Under the pieces are notes generated by a model, which worked only from the letters and a program-made list of their open reading frames with translations, was not told where the DNA came from and did no database searches. From positions 1-64,000 of the forward strand of contig PWFH01000031.1 of assembly GCA_003553795.1 (NCBI GenBank): a stretch of 64,000 nucleotides of DNA, in the 5' to 3' direction. Shown one piece after another: positions 1 through 8,230 of this stretch (the first letter of the stretch is position 1; every line of letters begins with the position of its first letter). Made by a program: the position numbers and the translations under genes. This stretch comes from Egibacter sp. Its GTDB lineage: Bacteria; Actinomycetota; Nitriliruptoria; Euzebyales; Egibacteraceae.

Positions 1-452
1 ATGGAGGACATCGCGAGGGTCATGATGAGCGGGTGGACGCGGAAGACGCCCACGCCGATGCCGTTGACCGCGCCGAGCGCCGCGCCGGTGAGCAGGCCGA
101 GCAGGAGCGCGACGCCGATGCCGGCATCCGCCTGGAAGCCGACGACGTAGGCGGCCGCGGTGGCGACCATCGCGACCGAGAGGTCGATGCCCCGGGTGAG
201 CATGAGCACCGTCTGGCCCGCGGCCATGATCCCCATGGGCGCAGCGAGCAGGAGGGTGTTGCGCAGCCCGCTCAGACTCAGGTACCGGGGCTCGATGACC
301 CCTGTCAGGGCGACGAGCAGGCCGAGCACGACGAGGAGGACGATCACGGGGCGCTCGGCGATGAGCAGGCGCAGCCGTCCGCCGAGGCCGAGCACGTCCT
401 CCTGCGCCACGGTGTCCTGCCGCGCTGGGGCCTGGTCGCTGTCCACGCTCAT
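1..452 (-). CDS. Sugar ABC transporter permease (RbsC family), partial
   Basis: The gene runs off the left edge of the window. The visible 150 residues begin with a roughly 35-residue cytoplasmic leader, then hydrophobic helices and the motif GQTVLMLTRGIDLSVAM, typical of the BPD_transp_2 (RbsC/XylH) inner-membrane permeases that move monosaccharides. The ATG at 452 overlaps the stop of the upstream permease by 4 bp (ATGA), so it is translationally coupled. With the next permease, ATPase and binding protein it forms a four-gene sugar importer with two different permeases. The substrate cannot be read from the sequence. Confidence 0.88.
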   Translation of the reverse strand, partial: MSVDSDQAPARQDTVAQEDVLGLGGRLRLLIAERPVIVLLVVLGLLVALTGVIEPRYLSLSGLRNTLLLAAPMGIMAAGQTVLMLTRGIDLSVAMVATAAAYVVGFQADAGIGVALLLGLLTGAALGAVNGIGVGVFRVHPLIMTLAMSS

Positions 453-1474
453 TCCGCCCTCCGTCTGCGCCACTCGAGGAGCCCGGCGACCATCATCACG
501 AGGACGATGAGCACGCCGCGGACGACCTGGGTGGTGTTGGGGTCGATGCCCATCGCGGTGAGGATGGGGTTCAGGGTGAAGAGGATGATGCCGGCGGCCA
601 CCGCCCCGACGACCGAGCCGACGCCGCCGCCGAGGACGATCCCGCCGAGCACGACCGCCGCGAGGCTCGCGAGCAGGGCGTTGAGGGCGTTGATGAAGCG
701 CGGGTCACCGGAGTTGGCGAGGGTCGTGAGCGCGATGCCCGCGAGGCCGGCGAAGCCACCCGCCACCGCGTAGGAGACGACCTTGGCCCGGCGGATGCTC
801 ACCCCTGAGAGGTAGGCCGCGCCGAGGTCGCTGCCGATGGCGTAGAGGGAGAGCCCTCGCCGGCTGCGGGTCATCCACCAGGCCAGCAGCGCCGTGGGCA
901 GCGCGAGCATGAGGATCGGCATCCAGTAGTTCGTGCCGACGCCGGTCTCGGAGCCGGTGAAGAGGAACCGCAGCCCCGGGCTCGTGCCGCCACCGGGTGA
1001 GGGCAGCACGAGCAGTGCGAGGCCCGAGTAGACGAAGAGCATACCGAGGGTCACGACGACGTCGGGGATCTCCGAGACCGCGATGAGCAGACCGACGAGG
1101 GCGTTGAGGAGCGCGGCGCCGAGGACGACACCGACGGCGATCGCGAGGGTCATCGCGAAGCCCTGGTCCTCCATGAGCCGCGCCGAGGCGGAGTTCGCGA
1201 GGACCATGAGCGCGCCGATGCCGAGGTCGATGCCCCCGGCGATGACGACGACGGACTGCGCGAGCGCGAGGTAGACCGTCGGCAGGCTGTTGCGCGCGAT
1301 CGAGGCGATCTGGAACTCCCCGAACGCGGGGATGAGCGTGGCGTACCAGAGGATGAAGGCGAGCAGCAGGAGCCAGACGCCGATCGTCCAGCCGTGACGG
1401 CGCAGCCAGCGCTGCAGTCGCACGCCGGGCGTCGTCGCCGAGGAGCCAGCGCGTTCGTCGGTCGCGGTCGTCAC
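449..1474 (-). CDS. Sugar ABC transporter permease (RbsC family)
   Basis: This 341-residue integral membrane protein has about nine to ten hydrophobic segments and the family motif SVVVIAGGIDLGIGALMVLA, placing it in the BPD_transp_2 permeases of monosaccharide importers. It likely pairs as a heterodimer with the permease encoded immediately downstream, with which it overlaps by 4 bp. The start is the GTG at 1474, which overlaps the stop of the ATPase gene (GTGA); upstream codons in this frame lie inside the ATPase gene and look like out-of-frame translation. The length is normal for the family. Confidence 0.9.
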   Translation of the reverse strand: MTTATDERAGSSATTPGVRLQRWLRRHGWTIGVWLLLLAFILWYATLIPAFGEFQIASIARNSLPTVYLALAQSVVVIAGGIDLGIGALMVLANSASARLMEDQGFAMTLAIAVGVVLGAALLNALVGLLIAVSEIPDVVVTLGMLFVYSGLALLVLPSPGGGTSPGLRFLFTGSETGVGTNYWMPILMLALPTALLAWWMTRSRRGLSLYAIGSDLGAAYLSGVSIRRAKVVSYAVAGGFAGLAGIALTTLANSGDPRFINALNALLASLAAVVLGGIVLGGGVGSVVGAVAAGIILFTLNPILTAMGIDPNTTQVVRGVLIVLVMMVAGLLEWRRRRAE

Positions 1475-2958
1475 GTGACGTTCTCCTCGAGCCCGTGGGC
1501 GGCGTTGAGCAGGGTCGCCTCGTCGGCCTCGGCGGGGTCGAGCTCGGTGACGACCGCGCCGTCGTAGACCACGATGATGCGGTCGCAGATCACCGGCGCC
1601 TCGGTGAACTCGCTCGCGTAGTAGAGGATCGCCGCGCCGTCGTCGGCGAGCTCGCGCAGCAGGCGGTAGATCTGCTCCTTCGTGCCGATGTCGATGCCGC
1701 GGGTGGGGTCGAAGCACAGCAGCGTGCGGAACCCCGCGGCCAGCCACCGCCCGACGGCCACCTTCTGCTGGTTGCCGCCGGAGAGGCGCCGCACCTGCCG
1801 CTGGGCGCGCGTGTCGATCTCGAGGCGCTCGATGGTGCCCTCGACGGCGGGGCGCTCACCGCGCACCGGGGTGAGCCAGCTGCCGACGGTGTTGTAGAGC
1901 GCCGAGGCGAGATTCTCCCGCAACGAGCGCTGCGGCAGCAGCGCGTGGAGCCGGTCGGCGGGCACGAGGACGACCCCGCGGCGGATCATGTCGTACGGCG
2001 AGCGCGGCTTGACGGGCCGGCCCTCGACGCGCAGCTCGCCGCCTTCGAAGGGCCGGTCGCCGGAGAGCACGTCGAAGAGCCGCTCCTGGCCCTGGCCCTC
2101 GAGTCCGACGACACCGAGGATCTCGCCGGCGCGCAGCTCGAGCGAGCAGCCCTTGAGCGCGGTGCGTGCGGTGAGTCCACGCGCCTCGAGGACGACCGGA
2201 CCCTCCGGCGCGCCGTCCCGCTCGCGGTGCCCCGCGGTGCGCGTGGGCGCGCCCTCGCCGAGCATCGCCTCGACGAGCGTGCGCTCGTCACCCTCCGAGG
2301 GGGTGACGGTGGCCACGTCGGCGCCGTCGCGCAGCACCGTCGCGCGGTCGCAGACCTCGAGGACCTCACCGAGCCGATGGGTGATGAACAGCACGGAGTG
2401 CCCTTGCGCCCGCCACTCCCGCATGACCCCGAAGACCGTGTCGACGTAGTCGCCCGGCAGCGCCGCGGTGATCTCGTCGAGCATGAGCAGCTCGGGCTCG
2501 TGGGCGAGGGCACGGGCGAGGTCGAGCAGCCGCAGGATCGGCAGCGGGATGCGCTTGACGAGGGTGTCGAGGTCGGGGACGTCGACCTCCATGTGCGCGA
2601 GCCAACCACGGACCCGCTCGGGCGACACGCCGGTGAGTCGCAGGTTCTGCTCGACGGTGAGGTCCGGCACGAGCGCGGGGTCCTGGAAGACCGTCCCGAG
2701 GCCGGCCTCGAGCGCATCGAGGGGGCGGCGCAGCTCGACGGGCGCACCGTGGACGTTGACCGTGCCGGCGTCGCCCCCGACGACGCCGGAGAGGATCTTC
2801 ACGAGGGTGGACTTGCCCGCCCCGTTGGCCCCGAGCAGGGCGTGGATCTCGCCGGGCGCGACCGCGAGGCTCGCGGAGCGCAGGGCGACGACGCTGCCGT
2901 AGCGCTTCGCCACCTCGTGGGTTCGCAGGAGATCAGCCTGCGGTGCCGCCTCCCTCAT
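1471..2958 (-). CDS. Sugar ABC transporter ATPase (RbsA-like, two nucleotide-binding domains)
   Basis: This 495-residue tandem ABC ATPase energises the sugar importer. Domain 1 has an intact Walker A (GANGAGKST), Q-loop (FQDP), Walker B with its glutamate (LLMLDE) and H-loop (FITHRL), but its signature is degenerate (IPLPILRLLDLARAL where LSxGQxQ is expected). Domain 2 is the reverse: Walker A is degenerate (GLEGQGQERL), the signature LSGGNQQK is perfect, and Walker B reads LLCFDPTRGID without the catalytic glutamate. Only one composite ATP site looks catalytic. The ATG at 2958 follows GGAGGCG; longer in-frame starts lack a ribosome site. It lies between the binding-protein gene and the permeases. 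Confidence 0.93.
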   Translation of the reverse strand: MREAAPQADLLRTHEVAKRYGSVVALRSASLAVAPGEIHALLGANGAGKSTLVKILSGVVGGDAGTVNVHGAPVELRRPLDALEAGLGTVFQDPALVPDLTVEQNLRLTGVSPERVRGWLAHMEVDVPDLDTLVKRIPLPILRLLDLARALAHEPELLMLDEITAALPGDYVDTVFGVMREWRAQGHSVLFITHRLGEVLEVCDRATVLRDGADVATVTPSEGDERTLVEAMLGEGAPTRTAGHRERDGAPEGPVVLEARGLTARTALKGCSLELRAGEILGVVGLEGQGQERLFDVLSGDRPFEGGELRVEGRPVKPRSPYDMIRRGVVLVPADRLHALLPQRSLRENLASALYNTVGSWLTPVRGERPAVEGTIERLEIDTRAQRQVRRLSGGNQQKVAVGRWLAAGFRTLLCFDPTRGIDIGTKEQIYRLLRELADDGAAILYYASEFTEAPVICDRIIVVYDGAVVTELDPAEADEATLLNAAHGLEENVT

Positions 2959-2977
2959 CACGCCTCCTGCCAGAGAC

Positions 2978-3011
2978 GGGGGTCCGGGCGAGTCACTCCG
3001 CCCGGACCCCC
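2978..3011 (-). terminator. Intra-operon hairpin after the binding-protein gene
   Basis: A perfect 13-bp inverted repeat (2978-2990 with 2999-3011, loop of 8 nt) sits in the 88-bp gap between the sugar-binding protein stop and the ATPase start. There is no U-tract. Such hairpins in importer operons commonly stabilise or partly terminate the message, so that binding protein is made in excess; that role is inferred here. Confidence 0.7.
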
Positions 3012-3046
3012 GGACCATCATCGTCCGTCATGCGTGCCGCAGGGCC

Positions 3047-4186
3047 TCAGGGGCCCTCGCACTCCAGCACCTGCTCCTGGGTGTAGGTCGTGTAGCCCTC
3101 GAACTCCATCGTCGCGACGAAGCCCTGCGGGAGGTCCGGCAGGTAGAGGTCCTCGAGCGCGGCCATGTCGTCGATGTTGTCGTAGACCTCCGGGGTCAGG
3201 ACGGTGTCCTGGGGGTGGTCCTCCCGGCCGGCCAGCAGGTCGATGGCGATCGCCGTGGCGACCCCGCCCACCGGCGGTGGGTTCGTGACGACGGCCCCGG
3301 TCAGGCCGTCATCGGCGAGTTCGATGAGCTGCTCGATGAACCCGTTGTTGTCAGCGCCGACGACGGGGACGAAGTCCTCGTCGGCCGCCTCGAACTGCTC
3401 GACGACCGGGTAGTCGATGCCGGAGGTCCAGATGCCGTCGACGTCCTCGGTGGTGATGATGTCAAGGGCCTGGGAGGCTCCCGTCGAGGGGTCCCACCCG
3501 GTGAAGACCTCGCTGACGATCTCGACGTCGGGGAACTCCTCGAGGGCGGCACGGAAGCCCTCGTCGCGGTCCTGGTCGGCGGGAGCGCCGTCACCGCCGC
3601 GCATGTAGGCGACGTTGCCCTCCCCGTCGATCTGCTCGAACAGCCAGCGGCCGCCGAGCTCGCCGTAGGCCACCTGGTCGTTCGTCACGTTGTAGGCCTG
3701 CTCGGCGGTGACCGCCTGGTCGACGCTGATGACGATGATCCCCTGCTCATCGGCAGCGGCGATGACGTCGTCGAGGGCGGTGCGGTCATGGGGGTTGACG
3801 ATGATCGCGTCGACCCCCTGGCCGATGAGCCCCTCGATGTCGGCGATCTGCCCGCTCGCGTCGGTGTCCCGGTTGGCGAGCACGACGTCGGAGACCATGC
3901 CGCTGGCCAGCGACTCGGCCTGGATCGAGCAGACCATCTGCTCACGCCACTGGTTGCCGACGAGGGTGTTGCTCACGCCGATGACGAAGTCGCCCTCGGC
4001 CTCCTCGGCGGCCTCCTCGTCGGGCTCCTCCTCGTCGGGATCGTCCTCATCGACGTCGTCGACGGGCTCGTCCTCGACCTCGTCGTCGACGGCGTCCTCC
4101 TCGTCCTCGGCGCAGGCCGCCACGACCATCGCGATCGCCGCGAGCATCGCGAGCAGCCACCACACGCTCGGCTTCTGTCTGGGCAT
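3047..4186 (-). CDS. Sugar ABC transporter substrate-binding lipoprotein
   Basis: This 379-residue periplasmic-binding-protein type 1 (RbsB-like) lipoprotein is the extracellular receptor of the importer. A signal peptide ends in the lipobox VAAC with Cys25, followed by an approximately 33-residue linker made almost only of Asp, Glu, Pro and Val. The binding fold follows: FVIGVSNTLVGNQWREQM, DAIIVNPHDRTALDD and a late AVVTNPPPVGG hinge segment. The ATG at 4186 has a GAGAGGAG ribosome site; the longer frame upstream crosses the operator region. It is the first gene of the minus-strand operon and is expected to be repressed through the operator at 4259-4272. The acidic linker suits a high-salt surface. 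Confidence 0.92.
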   Translation of the reverse strand: MPRQKPSVWWLLAMLAAIAMVVAACAEDEEDAVDDEVEDEPVDDVDEDDPDEEEPDEEAAEEAEGDFVIGVSNTLVGNQWREQMVCSIQAESLASGMVSDVVLANRDTDASGQIADIEGLIGQGVDAIIVNPHDRTALDDVIAAADEQGIIVISVDQAVTAEQAYNVTNDQVAYGELGGRWLFEQIDGEGNVAYMRGGDGAPADQDRDEGFRAALEEFPDVEIVSEVFTGWDPSTGASQALDIITTEDVDGIWTSGIDYPVVEQFEAADEDFVPVVGADNNGFIEQLIELADDGLTGAVVTNPPPVGGVATAIAIDLLAGREDHPQDTVLTPEVYDNIDDMAALEDLYLPDLPQGFVATMEFEGYTTYTQEQVLECEGP

Positions 4187-4258
4187 CGGCTCTCCTCTCG
4201 CCCTCCCCGGCGGCCCGGTTGACCCGACAGCCGCTCGATGCTGCATAGTGTCTATCCA

Positions 4259-4272
4259 TCTAGACATCTAGG
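4259..4272. promoter_or_regulatory. Operator copy 1 (TCTAGACATCTAGG)
   Basis: This inverted repeat (CTAGA-CA-TCTAG) covers about +1 to +14 of the importer promoter. A near-identical copy lies at 4419-4432 behind the opposite promoter. Additional TAGACA half-sites occur at 4248-4253 (reverse) and 4282-4287. The likely ligand is the GntR/UTRA regulator encoded at 9181-9921, whose relatives (DasR, NagR) bind TCTAGAC-like palindromes; that assignment is inferred. Confidence 0.72.
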
Positions 4273-4278
4273 AGCGCA

Positions 4279-4307
4279 ATGCTAGACACGGCCGACACGG
4301 CGGTCAA
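4279..4307 (-). promoter_or_regulatory. Promoter of the sugar importer operon
   Basis: Read on the minus strand, a -35 box TTGACC (4307-4302) and a -10 box TAGCAT (4284-4279) are separated by exactly 17 bp. Transcription would begin near 4272, at the edge of the TCTAGACATCTAG operator. The boxes match the housekeeping sigma factor consensus well. Confidence 0.72.
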
Positions 4308-4382
4308 GGGGACGACCGACCGTCGCCCCACGCCGGCGAGGCCGCGCCCGACACCGTGCTCCCGCCCGGCGGGCGAGGGCAC

Positions 4383-4411
4383 TTGGCACCCGGACCGACG
4401 CCCCGTAGACT
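4383..4411 (+). promoter_or_regulatory. Promoter of the catabolic operon
   Basis: A -35 box TTGGCA (4383-4388) and a -10 box TAGACT (4406-4411) are spaced by 17 bp. The predicted start is near 4418, exactly where the second operator begins, and about 60 bp ahead of the kinase start codon. Apart from the promoters and operators, nothing else was recognised in the 4187-4478 gap. Confidence 0.72.
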
Positions 4412-4418
4412 CAGCATA

Positions 4419-4432
4419 TCTAGACATCTAGA
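4419..4432. promoter_or_regulatory. Operator copy 2 (TCTAGACATCTAGA)
   Basis: This is a 14-bp palindrome (TCTAGA-CA-TCTAGA) at about +1 to +15 of the catabolic promoter. It matches 13 consecutive bases of copy 1, and the two sites are placed symmetrically relative to their promoters. A bound repressor would block both divergent operons in the same way. Confidence 0.75.
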
Positions 4433-4478
4433 GTTTCAGCGGACGGTGGGTCGGGACGGCGGGAGGAGGTGGACAGGC

Positions 4479-5414
4479 GTGGCGCGATCGCTCGGCATCG
4501 ACCTCGGTGGCACCGCGTTGAAGTGGGTCCTGCTCGCCGACGGCTCCCCCGCCGAGGAGGGCACGGTGCCGACGCCGCACGACGGCACCGCGGCGGTGCT
4601 CGCGGCGATGGTCGGCCTCGCCGAGGCCGTCGGCACCGTCGACGCCGTCGGCGTCGGCGTGCCCGGGCTCTACGAGCCCGACGGGACGACGACACTGCTG
4701 CCGAACGTCCCTGGCGCCTGGGAGGGCTTCCCGCTCGGTCCGCGGCTCGGCGAGTCCGTCGGCACCCCGGTCGCGCTCTGCAACGACGCGCGTGCCTTCA
4801 CCCTCGCCGAGCTGCGGCTCGGCGCCGGACGCGGCTGCCGCACCCTGCTCGCCCTCACGCTCGGCACCGGGGTCGGGGGCGGGGTGGCCTCGGCCGGCCG
4901 GCTGCACCTCGGCGCGCACGAGCGCGGCGGCGAGATCGGCCACCAGGTCGTCGACCCCGCAGGGGTCCGCTGCGGCTGCGGCGCACGCGGCTGCGCCGAG
5001 ACCGTCGCCTCGGCCCCGGCGATCGTCGCCGCAGCGGCGCGCGTCGTCTGGCAGGGCGTGGGGTCGAGCCTGGCCGAGGCCTGCGGCCACGACCCCGCGG
5101 CGCTGACCGTCGAGGTCGTCGCCGAGCAGGCACGCCGCGGCGACGGCCACGCCGCCGACATCATCGACCGTGCCGGCTGGGCCCTCGGCGCGGCCCTCGC
5201 CAACGCCACGACGATCCTCGCCCCCGAGCGCGTCGTCATCGGCGGCGGGGTGAGCTCCGCGCTCGACGTCCTGCGCCCCACCCTCGAGCGCACCCTCCGC
5301 GAGCGGGCGCGCCTGCCCGACCCGCCCCCGGTCGTCGCCGCCGAGCTGGGGCCCCGTGCCGGAGCCATCGGCGCGGCGCTCTGGGGGCTCGAGCCCGAGG
5401 AGCACCCCGCATGA
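4479..5414 (+). CDS. ROK-family sugar kinase
   Basis: This 311-residue cytoplasmic kinase probably phosphorylates the imported sugar or a derivative. It opens with the phosphate-binding loop LGIDLGGTALKW, has the catalytic-Asp segment CNDARAF, a second phosphate motif (LTLGTGVGGG), and the ROK zinc signature with GGEIGHQV and CGCGARGCAE. The GTG at 4479 is preceded by GGGAGGAGG about 10 bp upstream; an earlier in-frame ATG overlaps the promoter and is unlikely. It is first in a five-gene operon with 4-bp overlaps. ROK proteins can also be repressors, but no N-terminal helix-turn-helix is present, so kinase is preferred. Confidence 0.9.
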   Translation: MARSLGIDLGGTALKWVLLADGSPAEEGTVPTPHDGTAAVLAAMVGLAEAVGTVDAVGVGVPGLYEPDGTTTLLPNVPGAWEGFPLGPRLGESVGTPVALCNDARAFTLAELRLGAGRGCRTLLALTLGTGVGGGVASAGRLHLGAHERGGEIGHQVVDPAGVRCGCGARGCAETVASAPAIVAAAARVVWQGVGSSLAEACGHDPAALTVEVVAEQARRGDGHAADIIDRAGWALGAALANATTILAPERVVIGGGVSSALDVLRPTLERTLRERARLPDPPPVVAAELGPRAGAIGAALWGLEPEEHPA

Positions 5415-6175
5415 GCCAACCCTCATGGATCGACCACGCGCGCGACCTCCTCGCCGCCGTCGAGGCCCAGACCGAGGCGCTCGAGGAGGCCAGCGCGATC
5501 TGCGCGCGCAGCATCGCCGCCGACGGCCTCGTCCACGTCTTCGGCACCGGTCACTCCCGCATCCCCGTCGAGGAGCTCTTCCCCCGCTACGGCTCCTACC
5601 CCGGCTTCCATCCGCTCGTCGAGCTGTCGATGACCTTCCACACCCAGGTCGTCGGCGCCAACGGCCAGCGCCAGGCGATGTTCATCGAGCGCATGGAGGG
5701 CCTCGCCGCGGAGATCCTCCGCAACTTCCTCCTGCGCGAGACCGACGCGCTCATCGTCTTCAGCCACTCCGGGGTCAACGCCGTGCCCGTCGAGATGGCG
5801 ATGCTCGGCCGTGAGGCCGGCCTCGCGGTCATCGCGGTGACCTCGCTGGCCCACAACGCGGCCACCGCCACGACCCACCCCTCGGGCACGCGGCTCGTCG
5901 ACCACGCCGACGTCGTCCTCGACCTCGGCACCCCCGCCGGCGACGCCCTCGTCGAGGTCGACGGGTTCCCCGCGCCGGTCGGACCAGGCTCGTCGCTGAG
6001 CGCGGTGGCGATCGCGAACACCCTCAAGGTCCGCACCGCCGAGCGGCTCGCGGAGAAGGGCGTGAGCCTGCCGGTCATCTCGCGCAGCGACGGCCTGGCC
6101 GCAACGGGTCGGGACCTCTTCGAGGAGGCCTACGCCGAGCACGCCCGCCGGCTCGCGGCGGTGCTGCGGCGATGA
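5411..6175 (+). CDS. SIS-domain phosphosugar-binding protein (UPF0309/COG4821 type)
   Basis: This 254-residue protein has a sugar-isomerase (SIS) fold with the phosphosugar-loop motifs VFGTGHSRI and IVFSHSGVNAVPVEMA, and resembles the UPF0309 group rather than AgaS or MurQ. Such proteins bind or isomerise phosphorylated keto- or aminosugars; the exact reaction here is unknown. The ATG at 5411 overlaps the kinase stop by 4 bp, which suggests that kinase product and SIS substrate are linked. The glutamate-rich segment VEELFPRYGSYPGFHP between the phosphosugar loops is typical of the group. Confidence 0.85.
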   Translation: MSQPSWIDHARDLLAAVEAQTEALEEASAICARSIAADGLVHVFGTGHSRIPVEELFPRYGSYPGFHPLVELSMTFHTQVVGANGQRQAMFIERMEGLAAEILRNFLLRETDALIVFSHSGVNAVPVEMAMLGREAGLAVIAVTSLAHNAATATTHPSGTRLVDHADVVLDLGTPAGDALVEVDGFPAPVGPGSSLSAVAIANTLKVRTAERLAEKGVSLPVISRSDGLAATGRDLFEEAYAEHARRLAAVLRR

Positions 6176-6879
6176 GCGGCGACGGCCCGCGGGTCCTCGT
6201 CGCGGGGGCCCACGGCGGCATCGGCGGCGCGTGCGTCGAGCGGCTGCGGGCGTCGGGGCACGCCGTGCTCGCCGTCGACCGCGACGACGGCCACGACATC
6301 GCCGTGGCGGGCGGCGCCGAGGCGGCCGTCGAGGCCGCCGAGTCCGACCTCGGTGGCCTCGACGGCATCGTCCACGCGGTGGGCATGTCCGGGCGGCGCC
6401 TCGGTGACGGGCCCGTGAGCGCCTGCACCGACGCGGCGTGGTCGGAGGTCCTGCGCGTCAACCTCACCTCGGCGCTCTGGCTGCTGCGCGCCGGCATGCC
6501 GGCGCTGCGCCGCGCCGGCGGCGGCGCGATCGCCCTCGTCGGGTCGGTCCTCGCCGAGGCGACCGACGAGGACTTCCTCACCGCCGCCTACGCGGCGAGC
6601 AAGGCAGGGCTCGTCGCCCTCGGCCGCGCCGCGGCCCGTGAGGGCGCTGCCGACGGCATCCGCGTCAACGTCGTCGCCGCGGGCCTCGTGGCCACGCCGA
6701 TGGCCGGACGCGCGGCGAGGGACCCCCACATCCAGGCGCGGCTCGCCGACCTCCAGCCACTTGGCGCCTCGATGCTCGACCCCGACGACGTCGCCGCCGC
6801 CGTGGCGTGGCTGCTGTCCCCCGACGCCGCGCGCGTGACGGGGACGACGCTGCCCGTCGACGCGGGCTGGCTCCTGTGA
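6172..6879 (+). CDS. Short-chain dehydrogenase/reductase
   Basis: This 235-residue NAD(P)-dependent oxidoreductase has a Rossmann fold. The nucleotide-binding glycine motif is GAHGGIGG near the N-terminus, the catalytic serine lies in LVGSVLAE and the catalytic pair in YAASK. The C-terminus (TGTTLPVDAGW) is classical for the SDR family. A basic/acidic pair after beta-2 (DRDD) suggests NAD rather than NADP preference. It overlaps the SIS gene by 4 bp and presumably oxidises a sugar alcohol or sugar in the same pathway. The substrate is unknown. Confidence 0.9.
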   Translation: MSGDGPRVLVAGAHGGIGGACVERLRASGHAVLAVDRDDGHDIAVAGGAEAAVEAAESDLGGLDGIVHAVGMSGRRLGDGPVSACTDAAWSEVLRVNLTSALWLLRAGMPALRRAGGGAIALVGSVLAEATDEDFLTAAYAASKAGLVALGRAAAREGAADGIRVNVVAAGLVATPMAGRAARDPHIQARLADLQPLGASMLDPDDVAAAVAWLLSPDAARVTGTTLPVDAGWLL

Positions 6880-6907
6880 GCCGCCGACGACCCCGAAGGA
6901 GGCGGTG

Positions 6908-8230
6908 ATGCCCCCAGCGGTGCGCTACCAGCCCGGGGAACTCGACGAGGTGCCCGAGCTCTGGCGCGGCGACGTCCTCGTCGTCGGCGGCGGCTCGGCG
7001 GGCAGCGCCGCGGCCGTCGCCGCGGCCCGGTCGGGCGCGTCGACGCTGCTCGTCGAGTCAGGCGGCTTCCTCGGCGGCACCGGCGCGCGCGTGCTCGACA
7101 CCTTCTACGGCTTCTACGCCCCCGGCGGCGCCGAGCGCGTCGTCGGCGGGATCGGCTGGGAGGTCTGCGAGCGGCTCTTCGCCCTCGGCGAGGCCTTCGA
7201 GCGCCCGAACACCTACGGGGCCGGGACCGGGGTGACCTACGAGCCCGAGGCGCTCAAGGTCGTCTGGGAGGGGCTCGTCGGCGCCGCGGATGCCCGGCTC
7301 CTGCTCCATGGCCTGCTCTCGGCGGTCGTCCAGGACGGGGATCGGGTCCTCGGCGCGGTCGTCGAGACGAGGGCGGGACCGCGGGTGGCGTGGGCGCACA
7401 CCGTCGTCGACGCCTCCGGCGACGCCGAGGTCGCCTGGCGCGCCGGCGCGGCGCTCGACCGCTCGCTCGACGCCCGGCGCCGCCAGCCCTGCACGGCGAC
7501 CTTCCGCCTCGGAGGCGTCGACCTCACCGCGGCGGCGAGCACCGCCGAGCTCCACGAGGCGATGGCCGCCGCCGCCGAGCAGGGCTACGACCTCCCCCGC
7601 CGTGAGGGCTCGGCGCACCGCACGTGCCTGCCGGGCGTGGTCCACACGAACATGACCCGCGTGGCGGGCTACGACGTCACCGACCCCTGGGAGCTCACCG
7701 CGGCGGAGGTCGAGGGCCGGCGACAGGTCGGCGAGTACCGGCGCTTCCTCACCGACCGGGTGCCCGGCTACGGCGACGCCCATCTGCTCACCACCTCCAC
7801 GCGCCTGGGGGTGCGCGAGTCCCGGCGGCTCGCCGGGCGCTACGTCCTCACCCGTGACGACGTGCTCGCCGCCCGCGACTTCCCCGACACCATCGCCCGC
7901 TGCGGGGCGCCGGTCGAGGACCACGCCGCGGGGGCGAGCACGCACTGGGCCTACGTTGGCAGCGGCACGACCGAGCCGACGGGGCGCACCTACGGGATCC
8001 CCCTCGCGAGCCTGCTGCCGCGCGAGGTCGAGGGCCTCGTCGTCGCGGGACGCTGCCTGTCGGCGACCCACGACGCCCATGCCTCGGTCCGCTCGATGGG
8101 CCAGTGCATGGCGATGGGCCAGGCCGCCGGCACCGCCGCGGCCCTGGCCGCCGACACCGGCGCCGCCGTCGGCGACGTCGACGTCGCCACCGTCCGCGCC
8201 CGCCTGCGCGAGGGAGGGACCCTGCTGTGA
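6908..8230 (+). CDS. FAD-dependent oxidoreductase (FAD_oxidored, PF12831-like)
   Basis: This 440-residue flavoprotein has the N-terminal dinucleotide motif VLVVGGGSAGSAAAVAAARSG, followed by GGFLGGTG and a C-terminal FAD segment GLVVAGRCLSATHDAHASVR and GQAAGTAAA, as in PF12831 proteins often found in carbohydrate catabolic loci. The ATG at 6908 lies 5 bp after AAGGAGG; the GTG three bases earlier is too close to the ribosome site. It is fourth in the operon and probably oxidises a pathway intermediate, perhaps giving the lactone used by the next gene. That step is inference. Confidence 0.86.
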   Translation: MPPAVRYQPGELDEVPELWRGDVLVVGGGSAGSAAAVAAARSGASTLLVESGGFLGGTGARVLDTFYGFYAPGGAERVVGGIGWEVCERLFALGEAFERPNTYGAGTGVTYEPEALKVVWEGLVGAADARLLLHGLLSAVVQDGDRVLGAVVETRAGPRVAWAHTVVDASGDAEVAWRAGAALDRSLDARRRQPCTATFRLGGVDLTAAASTAELHEAMAAAAEQGYDLPRREGSAHRTCLPGVVHTNMTRVAGYDVTDPWELTAAEVEGRRQVGEYRRFLTDRVPGYGDAHLLTTSTRLGVRESRRLAGRYVLTRDDVLAARDFPDTIARCGAPVEDHAAGASTHWAYVGSGTTEPTGRTYGIPLASLLPREVEGLVVAGRCLSATHDAHASVRSMGQCMAMGQAAGTAAALAADTGAAVGDVDVATVRARLREGGTLL

